Of a stretch of 60,947 nucleotides of DNA, positions 32,582 to 40,987 are shown piece by piece. Source of the DNA: Desmonostoc muscorum FACHB-395. GTDB taxonomy: Bacteria; Cyanobacteriota; Cyanobacteriia; Cyanobacteriales; Nostocaceae. The notes below the pieces were generated by a model. The model searched no databases. It had not been told where the DNA came from and saw nothing but the letters and a program-made list of their open reading frames with translations. The stretch spans positions 1 through 60,947 of the forward strand of contig NZ_JACJSF010000045.1 of NCBI RefSeq assembly GCF_014698035.1. The letters are read 5' to 3'. Every line of letters begins with the position of its first letter. The stretch's first letter is position 1. The position numbers and the translations under genes were made by a program.

Positions 32582-33499
32582 TGTTTAGTCTGGTGTAAAT
32601 AATTTTATATAAGCTAAGTGGGCGTAAATAATTGTCGTTGGGATCAGGCAATAGGCAATCTTGCTACAGTCAATAGGTATAAGGGTTTTAGCCTAGTTCA
32701 TTTTTCTTTACATAGTTTGATTCTATTGCGCCAACTTATTTACATAGTACAGCAAGGGGAAATCCAGTTACCATCTCAATTAACAAGACTTGGGAAAAAA
32801 TACCTTTGTTAAAGGTTGGCAAATTTCCGCCGTGTTGTACTAGGTTAATTATTAATATTTTTACCAAATAGTGCAAAAATATTTTACTCTTTATATTGGT
32901 GGAGTTTAATTCAACGGGTGTAATTGAAAGTTTATATCATCTAGTCATCTGCTTTGTTTTTTGAACTTAATCTTGGCTTAAGAGGATGTTTGAAAAGTCC
33001 TCTTCTCGGTAGTGAAAAGTTTTAGATCCCCCTAAATCCCCCTTAAAAAGGGGGACTTTGATTCCGGTTCCACCCTTTTTAAGGGGGGTTAGGGGGGATC
33101 AATAAGTACCTAAAATCACAGCCAACCACTTTTCAAACATCCTCTAATAGGCAATAAGGGTTTTGTAAAAAATCAAATACAAGTACTACGTTTAGATTAT
33201 TTCAATTCAGTGATACTTTTTTAGATGTAAATTAACATCTTCCATTCTTAAGATTATTTTCCAATTAAGATATTTTGTTATCAAAACCAAACAAAGTTTC
33301 CGTTATTAAATTATGACAGCGATCGCAATCTGGGTAAACGACATGAATTTTAGCTTGATTAAATAGTTATCTCAACTATTTTAAATGAATGAACTATAAA
33401 AGTTTACCTTAAATTGCTAGATTTAACCCATACACTAAATAATTAAATGTGATACTGACATCTACAACTCTGGCTACAAATAGACAACTAACAAATTGA
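32582..33499. other. Long intergenic region with a MITE-like element
   Basis: About 918 AT-rich bp between divergent genes. It holds a 163 bp inverted-repeat element at 32982-33144. The remainder has scattered short repeats; I see no coding frame with family features and no RNA fold I can name. A 64-codon frame at 32618 looks random. Confidence 0.55.
32982..33144. mobile_element. MITE-like element with 17-bp terminal inverted repeats
   Basis: The ends GAGGATGTTTGAAAAGT and ACTTTTCAAACATCCTC are perfect inverted repeats. TAA flanks both sides (32979-32981 and 33145-33147), fitting a three-base target duplication. Inside, GATCCCCCTAAATCCCCC and GGGGGGTTAGGGGGGATC are near-complementary, so the whole element can fold back. 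It has no coding capacity. A transposase of IS5-like type could have moved it; this is inference from the TNA-type duplication. Confidence 0.8.
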
Positions 33500-35848
33500 G
33501 TGGACAAACTCTACTGGCTAGACCAAATTAAATTACAAGACCGCGCCAAAGTAGGTGACAAAGCATTTTACTTGAGCAGAATCATGCAGCGTGGCTATCC
33601 GGTGGTGCCTGGTTTTGTCGTTTCGGCAGAAATTTTGCGGCAATTTCTGGAAAATCTCAATAGTTCAGAGTCATTAGTGGCTGACTTACCCCATTCTTCA
33701 TTACATCTAGATGTTGCTAATTGGCGGCAACTTCAGCAGGTAGCTGGTCGCTTGCGCCAAGAAATTCTCACTGCGACTGTGCCGCAGCAGTGGGTGAGTA
33801 CAATTTTCCAAGCAGCTAAGGAATGGCAAACTAGCTGTCTGATTCTTCGACCTACCTTATCAATATCAAATGCTACTCCAGGTATAAAGAATATATCTGG
33901 TTTGCTGGAGTCGGTGTTTTGCCAGTGTGAACCTGAAGCGATCGCTTGGGCATTAAAGCGCACTTGGAGTCAAATATTTCGTGCCAGAAGTCTCCTATAT
34001 TGGCAACGAGCAGGAATTAATCTGCAACAAATAAATCTAGCAGTCTTGGTGCAACCTGTTGAGAATGCGATCGCCAGTGGTTTGCTCAAAGCCAACTCCT
34101 CTGGCTGGGAAATTGAGGCTACTTGGGGATTAGGAGTTGCGATCGCTCTTGGTGAAGTCCAGCCAGATATCTACTACATTCAACAGGCAACTGGAGTTGT
34201 GCTTGAGCAACATTTGGGCAATAAAATGCTGGCTTATGGCGTGAATGATGCAGCGCCTGAAGCTTTTTCGCAACCCACATCTAACTCAGTGCTAACACCA
34301 GATCATCTTTCTCTAAGTACCTACGTACTTCCAGAAGCCCAACAAGAACAGTACGCTTTACAAGAAGAATATTTACAACAAATAATTGCTCTAGGAACTC
34401 AACTAGTAAGTGAACTAGGTAAAACTTTTACCATTAAATGGACTATTGCTCAACAAACCACATCTAACAAGCTCTACATCACACAAGCTAGTTCTCCCCA
34501 ATCTGTAATTCCCCACGGACAATTCATTAGGGGACTAGGAGCAGCAGGGGGACGTGTTGTGGCCAATGCCTTAGTAATTCCTCATTCACAACAGAAACCC
34601 GAACAACTACCCAAGGGTGTGATTTTAGTAGTACCAACAATTACTCCTGATTGGCTGCCATTGCTACACCAAGTTGCTGGTATTATCACAGAACAAGGTG
34701 GATTAACCAGCCATGCCGCAATTCTTGCTAGAGAATTAAGGATCACAGCAGTAGTAAACGCAACATCTGCCACAACCTTAATCCAAACGGGCGAACGACT
34801 ACAGCTTGATGGCGACAGAGGAGAAGTTTATCGCATCAAAGGAGACTCAAAGGAGGAGATAGAGAAAGAGAGAGAAGAAAAACTTCTTTCCCCACATCAC
34901 CCCAACCCAAAAGCGCCCTATCCTACTTTCACTTCTCATCTACCCATGATTGCTACCCAACTACTGGTTAACTTGAGTCAGTCCAGTTTAATAGAACAAG
35001 TGCAAAGCTTCCCTGTGGATGGCGTGGGATTATTGCGCTCAGAATTGATGGTATTAAATATATTGGACGGACAACATCCCAATAGTTGGATTTTAGGCGG
35101 TCGTCAGGCAGAATTATTAGAGTTATGGTCTGAGCAGATTATGCAATTTGCTCGTGCTTTTGCACCAAGACCAGTTTTTTATCGTTCCTTAGATTGGCGA
35201 TCGCAGGATTTACCATCATTGAGTGATAATTTAGAATCTTCGCCCCAGTCGATGTTGGGTGAACGCGGCACTTTCAGCTATTTACGAAATCCCGCAGTGT
35301 TTGAGTTAGAACTGCAAGCTTTAGCAAGGGTACAGCAGGCTGGTTACAGCAATGTCAACCTATTATTACCTTTTGTGCGGACTGTAGAAGAATTTGTCTT
35401 TTGCCGTCGCAAAGTTGAGCAAGCTCTTTTAACCGAGGTGTCGCAGTTTCAATTGTGGATGATGGCGGAAGTGCCAAGCGTACTATTTTTGCTGCCGGAA
35501 TATGTGAAAGCAGGTGCAGCCGGAATTTCCATTGGTACAAACGACCTAACCCAATTATTGCTCGGAGTGGATCGAGAACAAGGACAACTAGCAAAAGTAT
35601 TTAATGAACGTCATCCCGCAGTTATGGGTGCGATCGCTCAACTGATCCAAATGGCTAAAAGTGCCGGTATACCTTGTTCAATCTGCGGTCAAGCACCAGC
35701 CCTTTATCCAGAAATCATCGATAAATTAGTGGAATGGGGCATAACTTCTATTTCCGTTGAACCGGAAGCAGTGGAGCGAACATATCAGGCGATCGCTCGT
35801 GCTGAACAACGCGTAATTTTAGCAGCAGCACGACGAAAGCTTCAGTAG
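33500..35848 (+). CDS. PEP synthase/PPDK-like putative PEP-binding protein
   Basis: A 782-residue protein with a GTG start (MDKLYWLDQIKLQDRAKVGDKAFYLS). It has an N-terminal ATP-grasp domain of the PPDK type (about 15-320), a swivelling phosphohistidine domain with GGLTSHAAILARELRI (about 397, catalytic His) and a C-terminal PEP/pyruvate TIM barrel with VDGVGLLRSELMV, MLGERGTFSYL, GTNDLTQLLLGVDREQ and the CGQAP cysteine. The classical enzyme makes PEP from pyruvate and ATP. The hinge contains an insert of charged, low-complexity sequence (KEEIEKEREEK). All catalytic landmarks I can find are present, so it may be active; substrate is not certain. Confidence 0.85.
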   Translation: MDKLYWLDQIKLQDRAKVGDKAFYLSRIMQRGYPVVPGFVVSAEILRQFLENLNSSESLVADLPHSSLHLDVANWRQLQQVAGRLRQEILTATVPQQWVSTIFQAAKEWQTSCLILRPTLSISNATPGIKNISGLLESVFCQCEPEAIAWALKRTWSQIFRARSLLYWQRAGINLQQINLAVLVQPVENAIASGLLKANSSGWEIEATWGLGVAIALGEVQPDIYYIQQATGVVLEQHLGNKMLAYGVNDAAPEAFSQPTSNSVLTPDHLSLSTYVLPEAQQEQYALQEEYLQQIIALGTQLVSELGKTFTIKWTIAQQTTSNKLYITQASSPQSVIPHGQFIRGLGAAGGRVVANALVIPHSQQKPEQLPKGVILVVPTITPDWLPLLHQVAGIITEQGGLTSHAAILARELRITAVVNATSATTLIQTGERLQLDGDRGEVYRIKGDSKEEIEKEREEKLLSPHHPNPKAPYPTFTSHLPMIATQLLVNLSQSSLIEQVQSFPVDGVGLLRSELMVLNILDGQHPNSWILGGRQAELLELWSEQIMQFARAFAPRPVFYRSLDWRSQDLPSLSDNLESSPQSMLGERGTFSYLRNPAVFELELQALARVQQAGYSNVNLLLPFVRTVEEFVFCRRKVEQALLTEVSQFQLWMMAEVPSVLFLLPEYVKAGAAGISIGTNDLTQLLLGVDREQGQLAKVFNERHPAVMGAIAQLIQMAKSAGIPCSICGQAPALYPEIIDKLVEWGITSISVEPEAVERTYQAIARAEQRVILAAARRKLQ

Positions 35849-35881
35849 TTAGAAGTTATAAATTAATTGCTCACTGCTAAT

Positions 35882-36697
35882 TTATTTGATGTAACCTGTT
35901 TCGCGCAAAAACTTACGTAAATCGGCGAAGAATTTAGTACGGTCGCTTTTTTTATAAGCTTGTTGTACCCGTTGCCAACCATCCTGTCCTTGATTCAGCA
36001 AATATTTATCCGCCAAATAAGCTGCTAAAAAGCCCTTACCATCATCACCTTCTTGCCGTGCCTGGGTATAAGTTTGCCATAGCTCTGAGGCATGATTGGA
36101 GATTAATTTGGGATAACGACGAGTCACATCAACCATTTTCCCTTGACGATAATGCCAAATTTGCAGGGGGTAGGCAGAAGCAGCATAAGCTGTAAAAGCA
36201 TAGGCAAAGCGATCATCTCGACTATCAAACTCTGGCAGTCCATCTTTGTCTAAATCTTTAAGTTGATAACCACCATTGCCCCATTCATGACGAATCTTAA
36301 GATACTTTTGAGATTTGCTGTCGTAGCGGTAAATCAATGAATAAGTACAACAGTGCGCTCCACCTGTAAAGAAATCGGCAATTATTTCTGGTTCTTTGTT
36401 ACCGTCCAAGTCTTGCACTGGTAAGTTATTTTCTTGCCCAGATATATTCCCCACAGGTCTGTCATATTCATTTTCTTGTGGCAGCTTTTGATCCAAAATA
36501 GTTTTACCCGCTCGGATAATTTTCAGGCGCACATTTTTATACTGATATTCCTCTGGCTTCTCGTAAGATATTTCTGCCCGCACATTGCCCGATTGCCCAA
36601 TTATTGTTTCTGCTGTTGCAGTCTGGGTAAATACAGCCGTTGTACTGAAAAGAGCTAAACCGATTAGAGATTGCGTGATCGAGGAGCGAATTGTCAT
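35882..36697 (-). CDS. Secreted protein with DxDxDG-like repeats
   Basis: From ATG 36697 the protein has 271 residues and begins with a signal peptide (MTIRSSITQSLIGLALFSTT, probable cleavage after ATAETI region). Two Ca2+-loop-like motifs occur: VQDLDGNKEPEIIADFF and LKDLDKDGLPEFDSRD, as in FG-GAP or dockerin/EF-type repeats. Between them GGAHCCTYSLIYRY carries a Cys pair. The rest is helical. It is likely periplasmic or exported and may bind Ca2+. I do not recognise a specific family. The gene is convergent with the PEP-synthase-like gene. Confidence 0.75.
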   Translation of the reverse strand: MTIRSSITQSLIGLALFSTTAVFTQTATAETIIGQSGNVRAEISYEKPEEYQYKNVRLKIIRAGKTILDQKLPQENEYDRPVGNISGQENNLPVQDLDGNKEPEIIADFFTGGAHCCTYSLIYRYDSKSQKYLKIRHEWGNGGYQLKDLDKDGLPEFDSRDDRFAYAFTAYAASAYPLQIWHYRQGKMVDVTRRYPKLISNHASELWQTYTQARQEGDDGKGFLAAYLADKYLLNQGQDGWQRVQQAYKKSDRTKFFADLRKFLRETGYIK

Positions 36698-36755
36698 GAT
36701 CGTTGGTGTTATATATAGCACATTCAGCTTTATACAACACCGTCAAAATGTTTGT

Positions 36756-37928
36756 TCAATATCGATAAATTGCTACAACAGGTGTGCTATATGGAATCTG
36801 TTCAAAGGGAGCAGCGTAAACCGTGCCACCATTTAATAAGGTATGAGCAGCAACAAAATCCAACAAATCTTCATCACCAGCTTCTTTTTCTGGGTGCAAA
36901 TAAACCGTTTCTGAGGTTGGATCGAATAAACCCCACTGTTGTTGACCAACTGCAACTAATAATGAATCCACTCGTTGGTAATAAGCTGCTGAGACAATTT
37001 CTTTCAGGTTGTTAGATGCTTTACCGGTATCACCACCAAACAATTCGTGAAATTGCTCTAAAAACCCTTCTTGAGACTTCTGGAAATCAGCCTCGACAAT
37101 TGGCCAAGCTTCATTATGCAACTCTTGGGCACTGAGAATTTCTGGATTACCAGTAATAGCTTCATCCATCAAATGCTGGTAAGTATTTGCCTGTTTATAT
37201 AAAGGCAAGAGATACTCTACCCCAGCCAGTACCAAAGGCGCTTTTTGCAATTTCAGTTTTTCGTGTAATGCGCGATCGATAATCTGAAAGAATTGTAGTA
37301 TGTATTCTTGTTGTTTATCTCTGTCAGGACTTCCCTGACCGTGAAATGTGCCTGACTGTGAAAAAGGATTAGTGGTTCCTCCTTTTGATGGTGCGAGGTG
37401 GAACTCACCTTCTTGGGCAGTCTCGTCTATTTGCAGAGCTTCATCTCGACTTTTAGGGAGATTTTCTACTTCCACCTCTTTGACGCTGTAGCGTGTTCCT
37501 TCAAAGAATCTGACATCTTTTTGGCTCAACGCCAGGATATAGAAGCGACCATTGCCATTTAAAATTGGCAGCAGTGGCTTGATGTGAAATCGGTCTGTAA
37601 CCACGACCAACTCTTGAAAATCAATTGGTAGCGTATAATAGCGAAAAATATTTTCAGAAATAAAAATCGCTAACCCTGGTTCTCCCTTTTGCTCCCAAAA
37701 TTCTTGGGTATCAATTTCATGGGATTTTTCCAATAATGCGATCGCATCTTTTTCCTCCAAACCCGCATCAATTAAACGAGTCTCCGCTTCCTTGACCAAA
37801 TTTTTAAAGCGAATTGGATTTTGTCGCACTTCTGGCCCGGCTGGGTGCATTGGCATATAAATTGAAACACAATTCCCTTTAGGCTGTTCTATTAATGTCT
37901 TTATTTCTTCTCTAGAAATTAATTCCAT
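36756..37928 (-). CDS. baeRF-type protein (bacterial eRF1-like)
   Basis: A 390-residue protein starting MELISREEIKTLIEQPKGNCVSIYMPMHP, the N-terminus I associate with baeRF3/baeRF7 families. A central segment, RFYILALSQKDVRFFEGTRY, and KAPLVLAGVEYLLPLYKQANTY followed by LLVAVGQQQWGLFD match the archaeal/eukaryotic release-factor-like fold (domains 2 and 3) in bacteria. The family was proposed from sequence analysis to act on stalled ribosomes; experimental function is little known. A strong ribosome-binding site AGGAGGGG precedes the ATG by seven bases. No translation genes are adjacent. Confidence 0.82.
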   Translation of the reverse strand: MELISREEIKTLIEQPKGNCVSIYMPMHPAGPEVRQNPIRFKNLVKEAETRLIDAGLEEKDAIALLEKSHEIDTQEFWEQKGEPGLAIFISENIFRYYTLPIDFQELVVVTDRFHIKPLLPILNGNGRFYILALSQKDVRFFEGTRYSVKEVEVENLPKSRDEALQIDETAQEGEFHLAPSKGGTTNPFSQSGTFHGQGSPDRDKQQEYILQFFQIIDRALHEKLKLQKAPLVLAGVEYLLPLYKQANTYQHLMDEAITGNPEILSAQELHNEAWPIVEADFQKSQEGFLEQFHELFGGDTGKASNNLKEIVSAAYYQRVDSLLVAVGQQQWGLFDPTSETVYLHPEKEAGDEDLLDFVAAHTLLNGGTVYAAPFEQIPYSTPVVAIYRY

Positions 37929-38156
37929 AAGATACCCCTCCTATAAACGGATCAAAAACATCAGATCAGATCATCGATATTCAACGATCTGATAAGACAT
38001 TATTCTCAGATGGTGGCGGTTAAAGTCTAACCGTTTGCTTCTGAATTTATTTCACCTTAAGGAGGGTTTAATTGCATCTTTCTTTTGATAGGCAATATTC
38101 ATCAATGGAATTACTAATGAAAACCCCAAATTTAAAATCTAAAATCGCCAGGAACA

Positions 38157-38813
38157 TCAAATGTTTGGCGTGTTAGAGTTAGTGCTTTCTGACTTGATCC
38201 CGATTCTACTACCTGGCTTGCTAAGACCTAAAGTTACTCGTTTCATAATCCAGTACAAACCTGCAAGTACCACAAAGGTGATAGCAATAATTACCAAGGG
38301 TTGTTTTCCCAGAATTTCTTCTACTCCTTTGGTAAGTACGGCATCGGGTTGAGTAATAAAATCCCAACTGTTGAAACGTAAAAATCGTCCCCAATAAACA
38401 CCAACAGCGCAGAGAAAATGTGTAATTAACTCAACGCGCCAAATCCATTGACTCTTACCGATGCGATGTAAGTAGTAACCCCAATTAATTAACGATATTA
38501 CGTAAGCTTCAAATCCACCGAGAATTACTAGCAAATACAGAGGTATGAGTATTAAAGTAATCATCCACACAGATTGAATTGTGCGGATATCATCTATCAA
38601 GTGGATTACATCGGTCAACAAATACGGTGCATTTGGTAAGAAAGCATAGAAAACTAAGAATCCTAGCCACCAAAGCCAAGTGCCACCGCGCCTCATGCGA
38701 AATAGCCACACACTCAAAGCCAAAGGTATAAAAGCCAGAAATAAATTCCAAGTCATCCAACTCATATTAATTTGCAATACTTGTATAATTCTGGCTATCA
38801 ATTCTTCTTTCAT
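38157..38813 (-). CDS. DUF1361 integral membrane protein
   Basis: A 218-residue protein with six hydrophobic segments. WNLFLAFIPLALSVWLF, FLPNAPYLLTDVIHL near 58-72 and WGYYLHRIGKSQWIW, with GRFLRFNSWDF, match the DUF1361 pattern. Function is unknown. The C-terminus ends with a Ser/Asn-rich tail. It stands alone, with 228 bp upstream of it in the direction of its neighbour baeRF gene and a long repeat-rich region on the other side. Confidence 0.85.
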   Translation of the reverse strand: MKEELIARIIQVLQINMSWMTWNLFLAFIPLALSVWLFRMRRGGTWLWWLGFLVFYAFLPNAPYLLTDVIHLIDDIRTIQSVWMITLILIPLYLLVILGGFEAYVISLINWGYYLHRIGKSQWIWRVELITHFLCAVGVYWGRFLRFNSWDFITQPDAVLTKGVEEILGKQPLVIIAITFVVLAGLYWIMKRVTLGLSKPGSRIGIKSESTNSNTPNI

Positions 38814-39118
38814 AGGTGCTAACTCAGAAGATGTTTGATTGTTTTAGATTGACTCTGTAATGTTAGTGTTAATAACCTCAGTGATTGACTGATGAAATTT
38901 TTTACCCCCAAGGAAATTTATTTACTCTAAGACCAGACAAGGCTTTTGTGTCGCTTAAAAGGAAATGCACACTTAATATTATGTCTGAAATTTCTAGTTT
39001 TTATGTGTTTCATACTGGGGGATGAAATTTATCAATCAATCAGCTTAAATCACTAGTATAGCCAGAAAATCATCAGGGTAAAATCTACCACTGAGACGAA
39101 GCCTGAGCAAATAAAACG

Positions 39119-39146
39119 CCACTAATAACTTCTAGTGGACTTTTTT
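39119..39146 (+). terminator. Possible orphan terminator
   Basis: CCACTA / TAGTGG stem with an 8-nt loop followed by ACTTTTTTAA. There is no rightward gene upstream, so it may end an unannotated small RNA or be chance. Confidence 0.4.
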
Positions 39147-39488
39147 AATTGCAATGTTGCCCCTGTCCTGGGTATCATACATATTGATTCCATTTTGTCC
39201 TGCTAGAGTTCCAGAAGCACCTTAAAACTTTTGCCAAGACCACACCCCAAACTCTCTCAGTTTACAGGGCTATGCTGTACATACAAGTCTTCTAGAGTCG
39301 TTTCACAGGCTTTTGATCCGCTTAAAAAAAGAGGTGGTTTCATACGAAGAAAGAAAAATACATAAGTCTAGATTTTTCATTTTGTGGCACGGCTTTTCCC
39401 CCTCTCCAAACCTCTCTCCGCTTCGGGGAGAGGCTTTGAAACACCGTTTTAGTTTTTCTCTACTTGTATAAAACCACCCTAAAAAAAG

Positions 39489-39653
39489 GCTACGGTGTAC
39501 ACACAAGTCTTTAAAAGTTGCCCCACAAGCTTTTGATCCCCCCAACCCCCCTTAAAAAAGGGGGCAAAAACCTCTCAAATTCCTCCAATTTATCGGAGGA
39601 TTTAGGAGGAGCTACAACATTTTGGTTTTGTAGAGAGATGTGTACACCGTAGC
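39489..39653. mobile_element. MITE-like inverted-repeat element
   Basis: GCTACGGTGTACACA at 39489-39503 and its exact reverse complement at 39639-39653 bound 165 bp with internal poly-C and poly-G blocks (CCCCCTTAAAAAAGGGGG). Half-copies of one end occur at 39269-39290 and 49211-49230. No coding capacity. Confidence 0.7.
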
Positions 39654-39686
39654 TAAAAAAGGGGGGCAAAAGAAGCTCTCAAATCA

Positions 39687-40850
39687 CTAACGTACTAGTA
39701 CTCGACTACGGGGGCCGATCGCTTGTTTGGGTGAAGCGGGTATTGTGCAGCTATTGGTAGAATCCTGTGAACAAGCAGCTTGAACAAGGGTTGCAGGGTT
39801 AACCATTACTTGATTACCCTCTAAGGAATTACCGTTACTGAATTCCATATTAGGTGTAGTAGAAAGTGACGGAGAATTACTCCTTGTAGCTGTCGGGGAA
39901 GCGATCGCACTTCTATTATCAACTACTGGTGTAACAGTGAATTCATTTCCACCATCAACTATTGGTGTAACAGTGAATTCACTTCCACTATCAACTATTG
40001 GTGTAACAGTGAATTCACTTCCACCATCAACTATTGTTGGCAGAGTAGATGTACTACCACCGCTAATTACTGGCGGGGGAGTAGGTGTACTATCACCACT
40101 AACTACGGGTGTAGGAGTTGGCGTACTACCACCACCAACTGGTGTGGGAGTTATAAGAGTTGCATTTGCAGGTACTTTGATGGTTATCCTCGCCAGAGGG
40201 GAGTTAGTCATTTCCAAAGATGTCACCTTTGGCGAACCTGGAATATCGGACTTGAAATCAAAGACAGTGGGGGTTGCACCACCATTGCGATCGCTATATC
40301 TGACTCCATATCCACTCACTTCAAAGGTTCCCTGATATTGATTTCCGGTTTTTGGATCGGTGACAGTACCAGTGTATAAGGCTTTTGTGAGATTAAATTC
40401 ATCCTGAACTACTCCTTGAAATGTGGTTCCTGCTAATCTTCCCTGATATTTATAGGGTGTTAACTCACCGCCAGAGAGAATTGGCGAATTCAGAACGCCA
40501 TTAAAGGAGACAATCGGAATGCCTTTAAAGTCAACAAAGTAATGCAAACTACCATCAGAGCGTGTTTGTACCTTCACATAGTCTGACTTGTATACAGGAA
40601 CGTAATTAGGATTGTTCTTAGTACCTAAATTCCGTGAGTAAGTTCCCGCGTCATCTGTATCAACACGAGTCGTACTGCCATTGAAATTGGGATTAATGCT
40701 GGGAAGTTGGATAGTGCCCGATAATGTACCAGTGCTTTGAATGGTGATTTGAGCAAAAGCACTTGTTCCAGATGAGGCAATGATAACTGCGGCTAAACTG
40801 CTGCTGCTAACAACTGCACAACCCAATTTAGTTAATGAATCTAATTTCAT
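39687..40850 (-). CDS. Secreted protein with Thr/Pro-rich and 12-residue repeats
   Basis: A 387-residue protein with signal peptide (MKLDSLTKLGCAVVSSSSLAA, cleavage likely after SAFA) and RBS AAAGGAGC. Residues 35-235 look like a beta-rich globular domain (SGTIQLPSINPNFNG; YQGRLAGTTFQGVVQDEFNL). Residues 240-320 are low complexity: GGSTPTPTPV units followed by a 12-residue repeat GSEFTVTPIVD(G/S). The C-terminus carries a Cys pair in QAACSQDSTNSCTIP and ends in a PGPRSRVLVR-like segment. I do not recognise the family. It is probably periplasmic or surface-exposed and lies downstream of the porin gene on the same strand. Confidence 0.8.
   Translation of the reverse strand: MKLDSLTKLGCAVVSSSSLAAVIIASSGTSAFAQITIQSTGTLSGTIQLPSINPNFNGSTTRVDTDDAGTYSRNLGTKNNPNYVPVYKSDYVKVQTRSDGSLHYFVDFKGIPIVSFNGVLNSPILSGGELTPYKYQGRLAGTTFQGVVQDEFNLTKALYTGTVTDPKTGNQYQGTFEVSGYGVRYSDRNGGATPTVFDFKSDIPGSPKVTSLEMTNSPLARITIKVPANATLITPTPVGGGSTPTPTPVVSGDSTPTPPPVISGGSTSTLPTIVDGGSEFTVTPIVDSGSEFTVTPIVDGGNEFTVTPVVDNRSAIASPTATRSNSPSLSTTPNMEFSNGNSLEGNQVMVNPATLVQAACSQDSTNSCTIPASPKQAIGPRSRVLVR
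39918..40025. repeat. Three 36-bp tandem repeats inside a gene
   Basis: Copies at 39918-39953, 39954-39989 and 39990-40025 differ at few bases. The period keeps the frame and encodes the 12-residue repeat of the secreted protein at 39687-40850. Confidence 0.9.
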
Positions 40851-40987
40851 GAAAAATTTGCTCCTTTAATCACATATAAAAAAATACGCGCAGCTTTTCG
40901 TTCCTTCTATTGGGCGATGCAAGCATTTCATACTGAATCGATCAGTATAAAAATAGCGCTTTTTATTACATTTTCATCAGTATAAAG

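Larger units (their letters stand above)
38814..39686. other. Long intergenic region with repeats and a possible terminator
   Basis: About 870 bp. The first 300 bases are AT-rich without repeats and end in a terminator-like hairpin at 39119-39146. From 39260 on the region is built of repeated blocks, including an inverted-repeat element at 39489-39653 and a diverged half-copy at 39269-39290. An 80-codon minus-strand frame across the repeats is not believable as a gene. Confidence 0.5.

Noticed and set aside
39303..39545. 80-codon minus-strand frame
   Set aside because: Lies in repeat DNA, no start signal and no recognisable motif.
39937..40335. 132-codon plus-strand frame
   Set aside because: Mirror of the tandem-repeat part of the secreted protein at 39687-40850; composition explained by the repeats.
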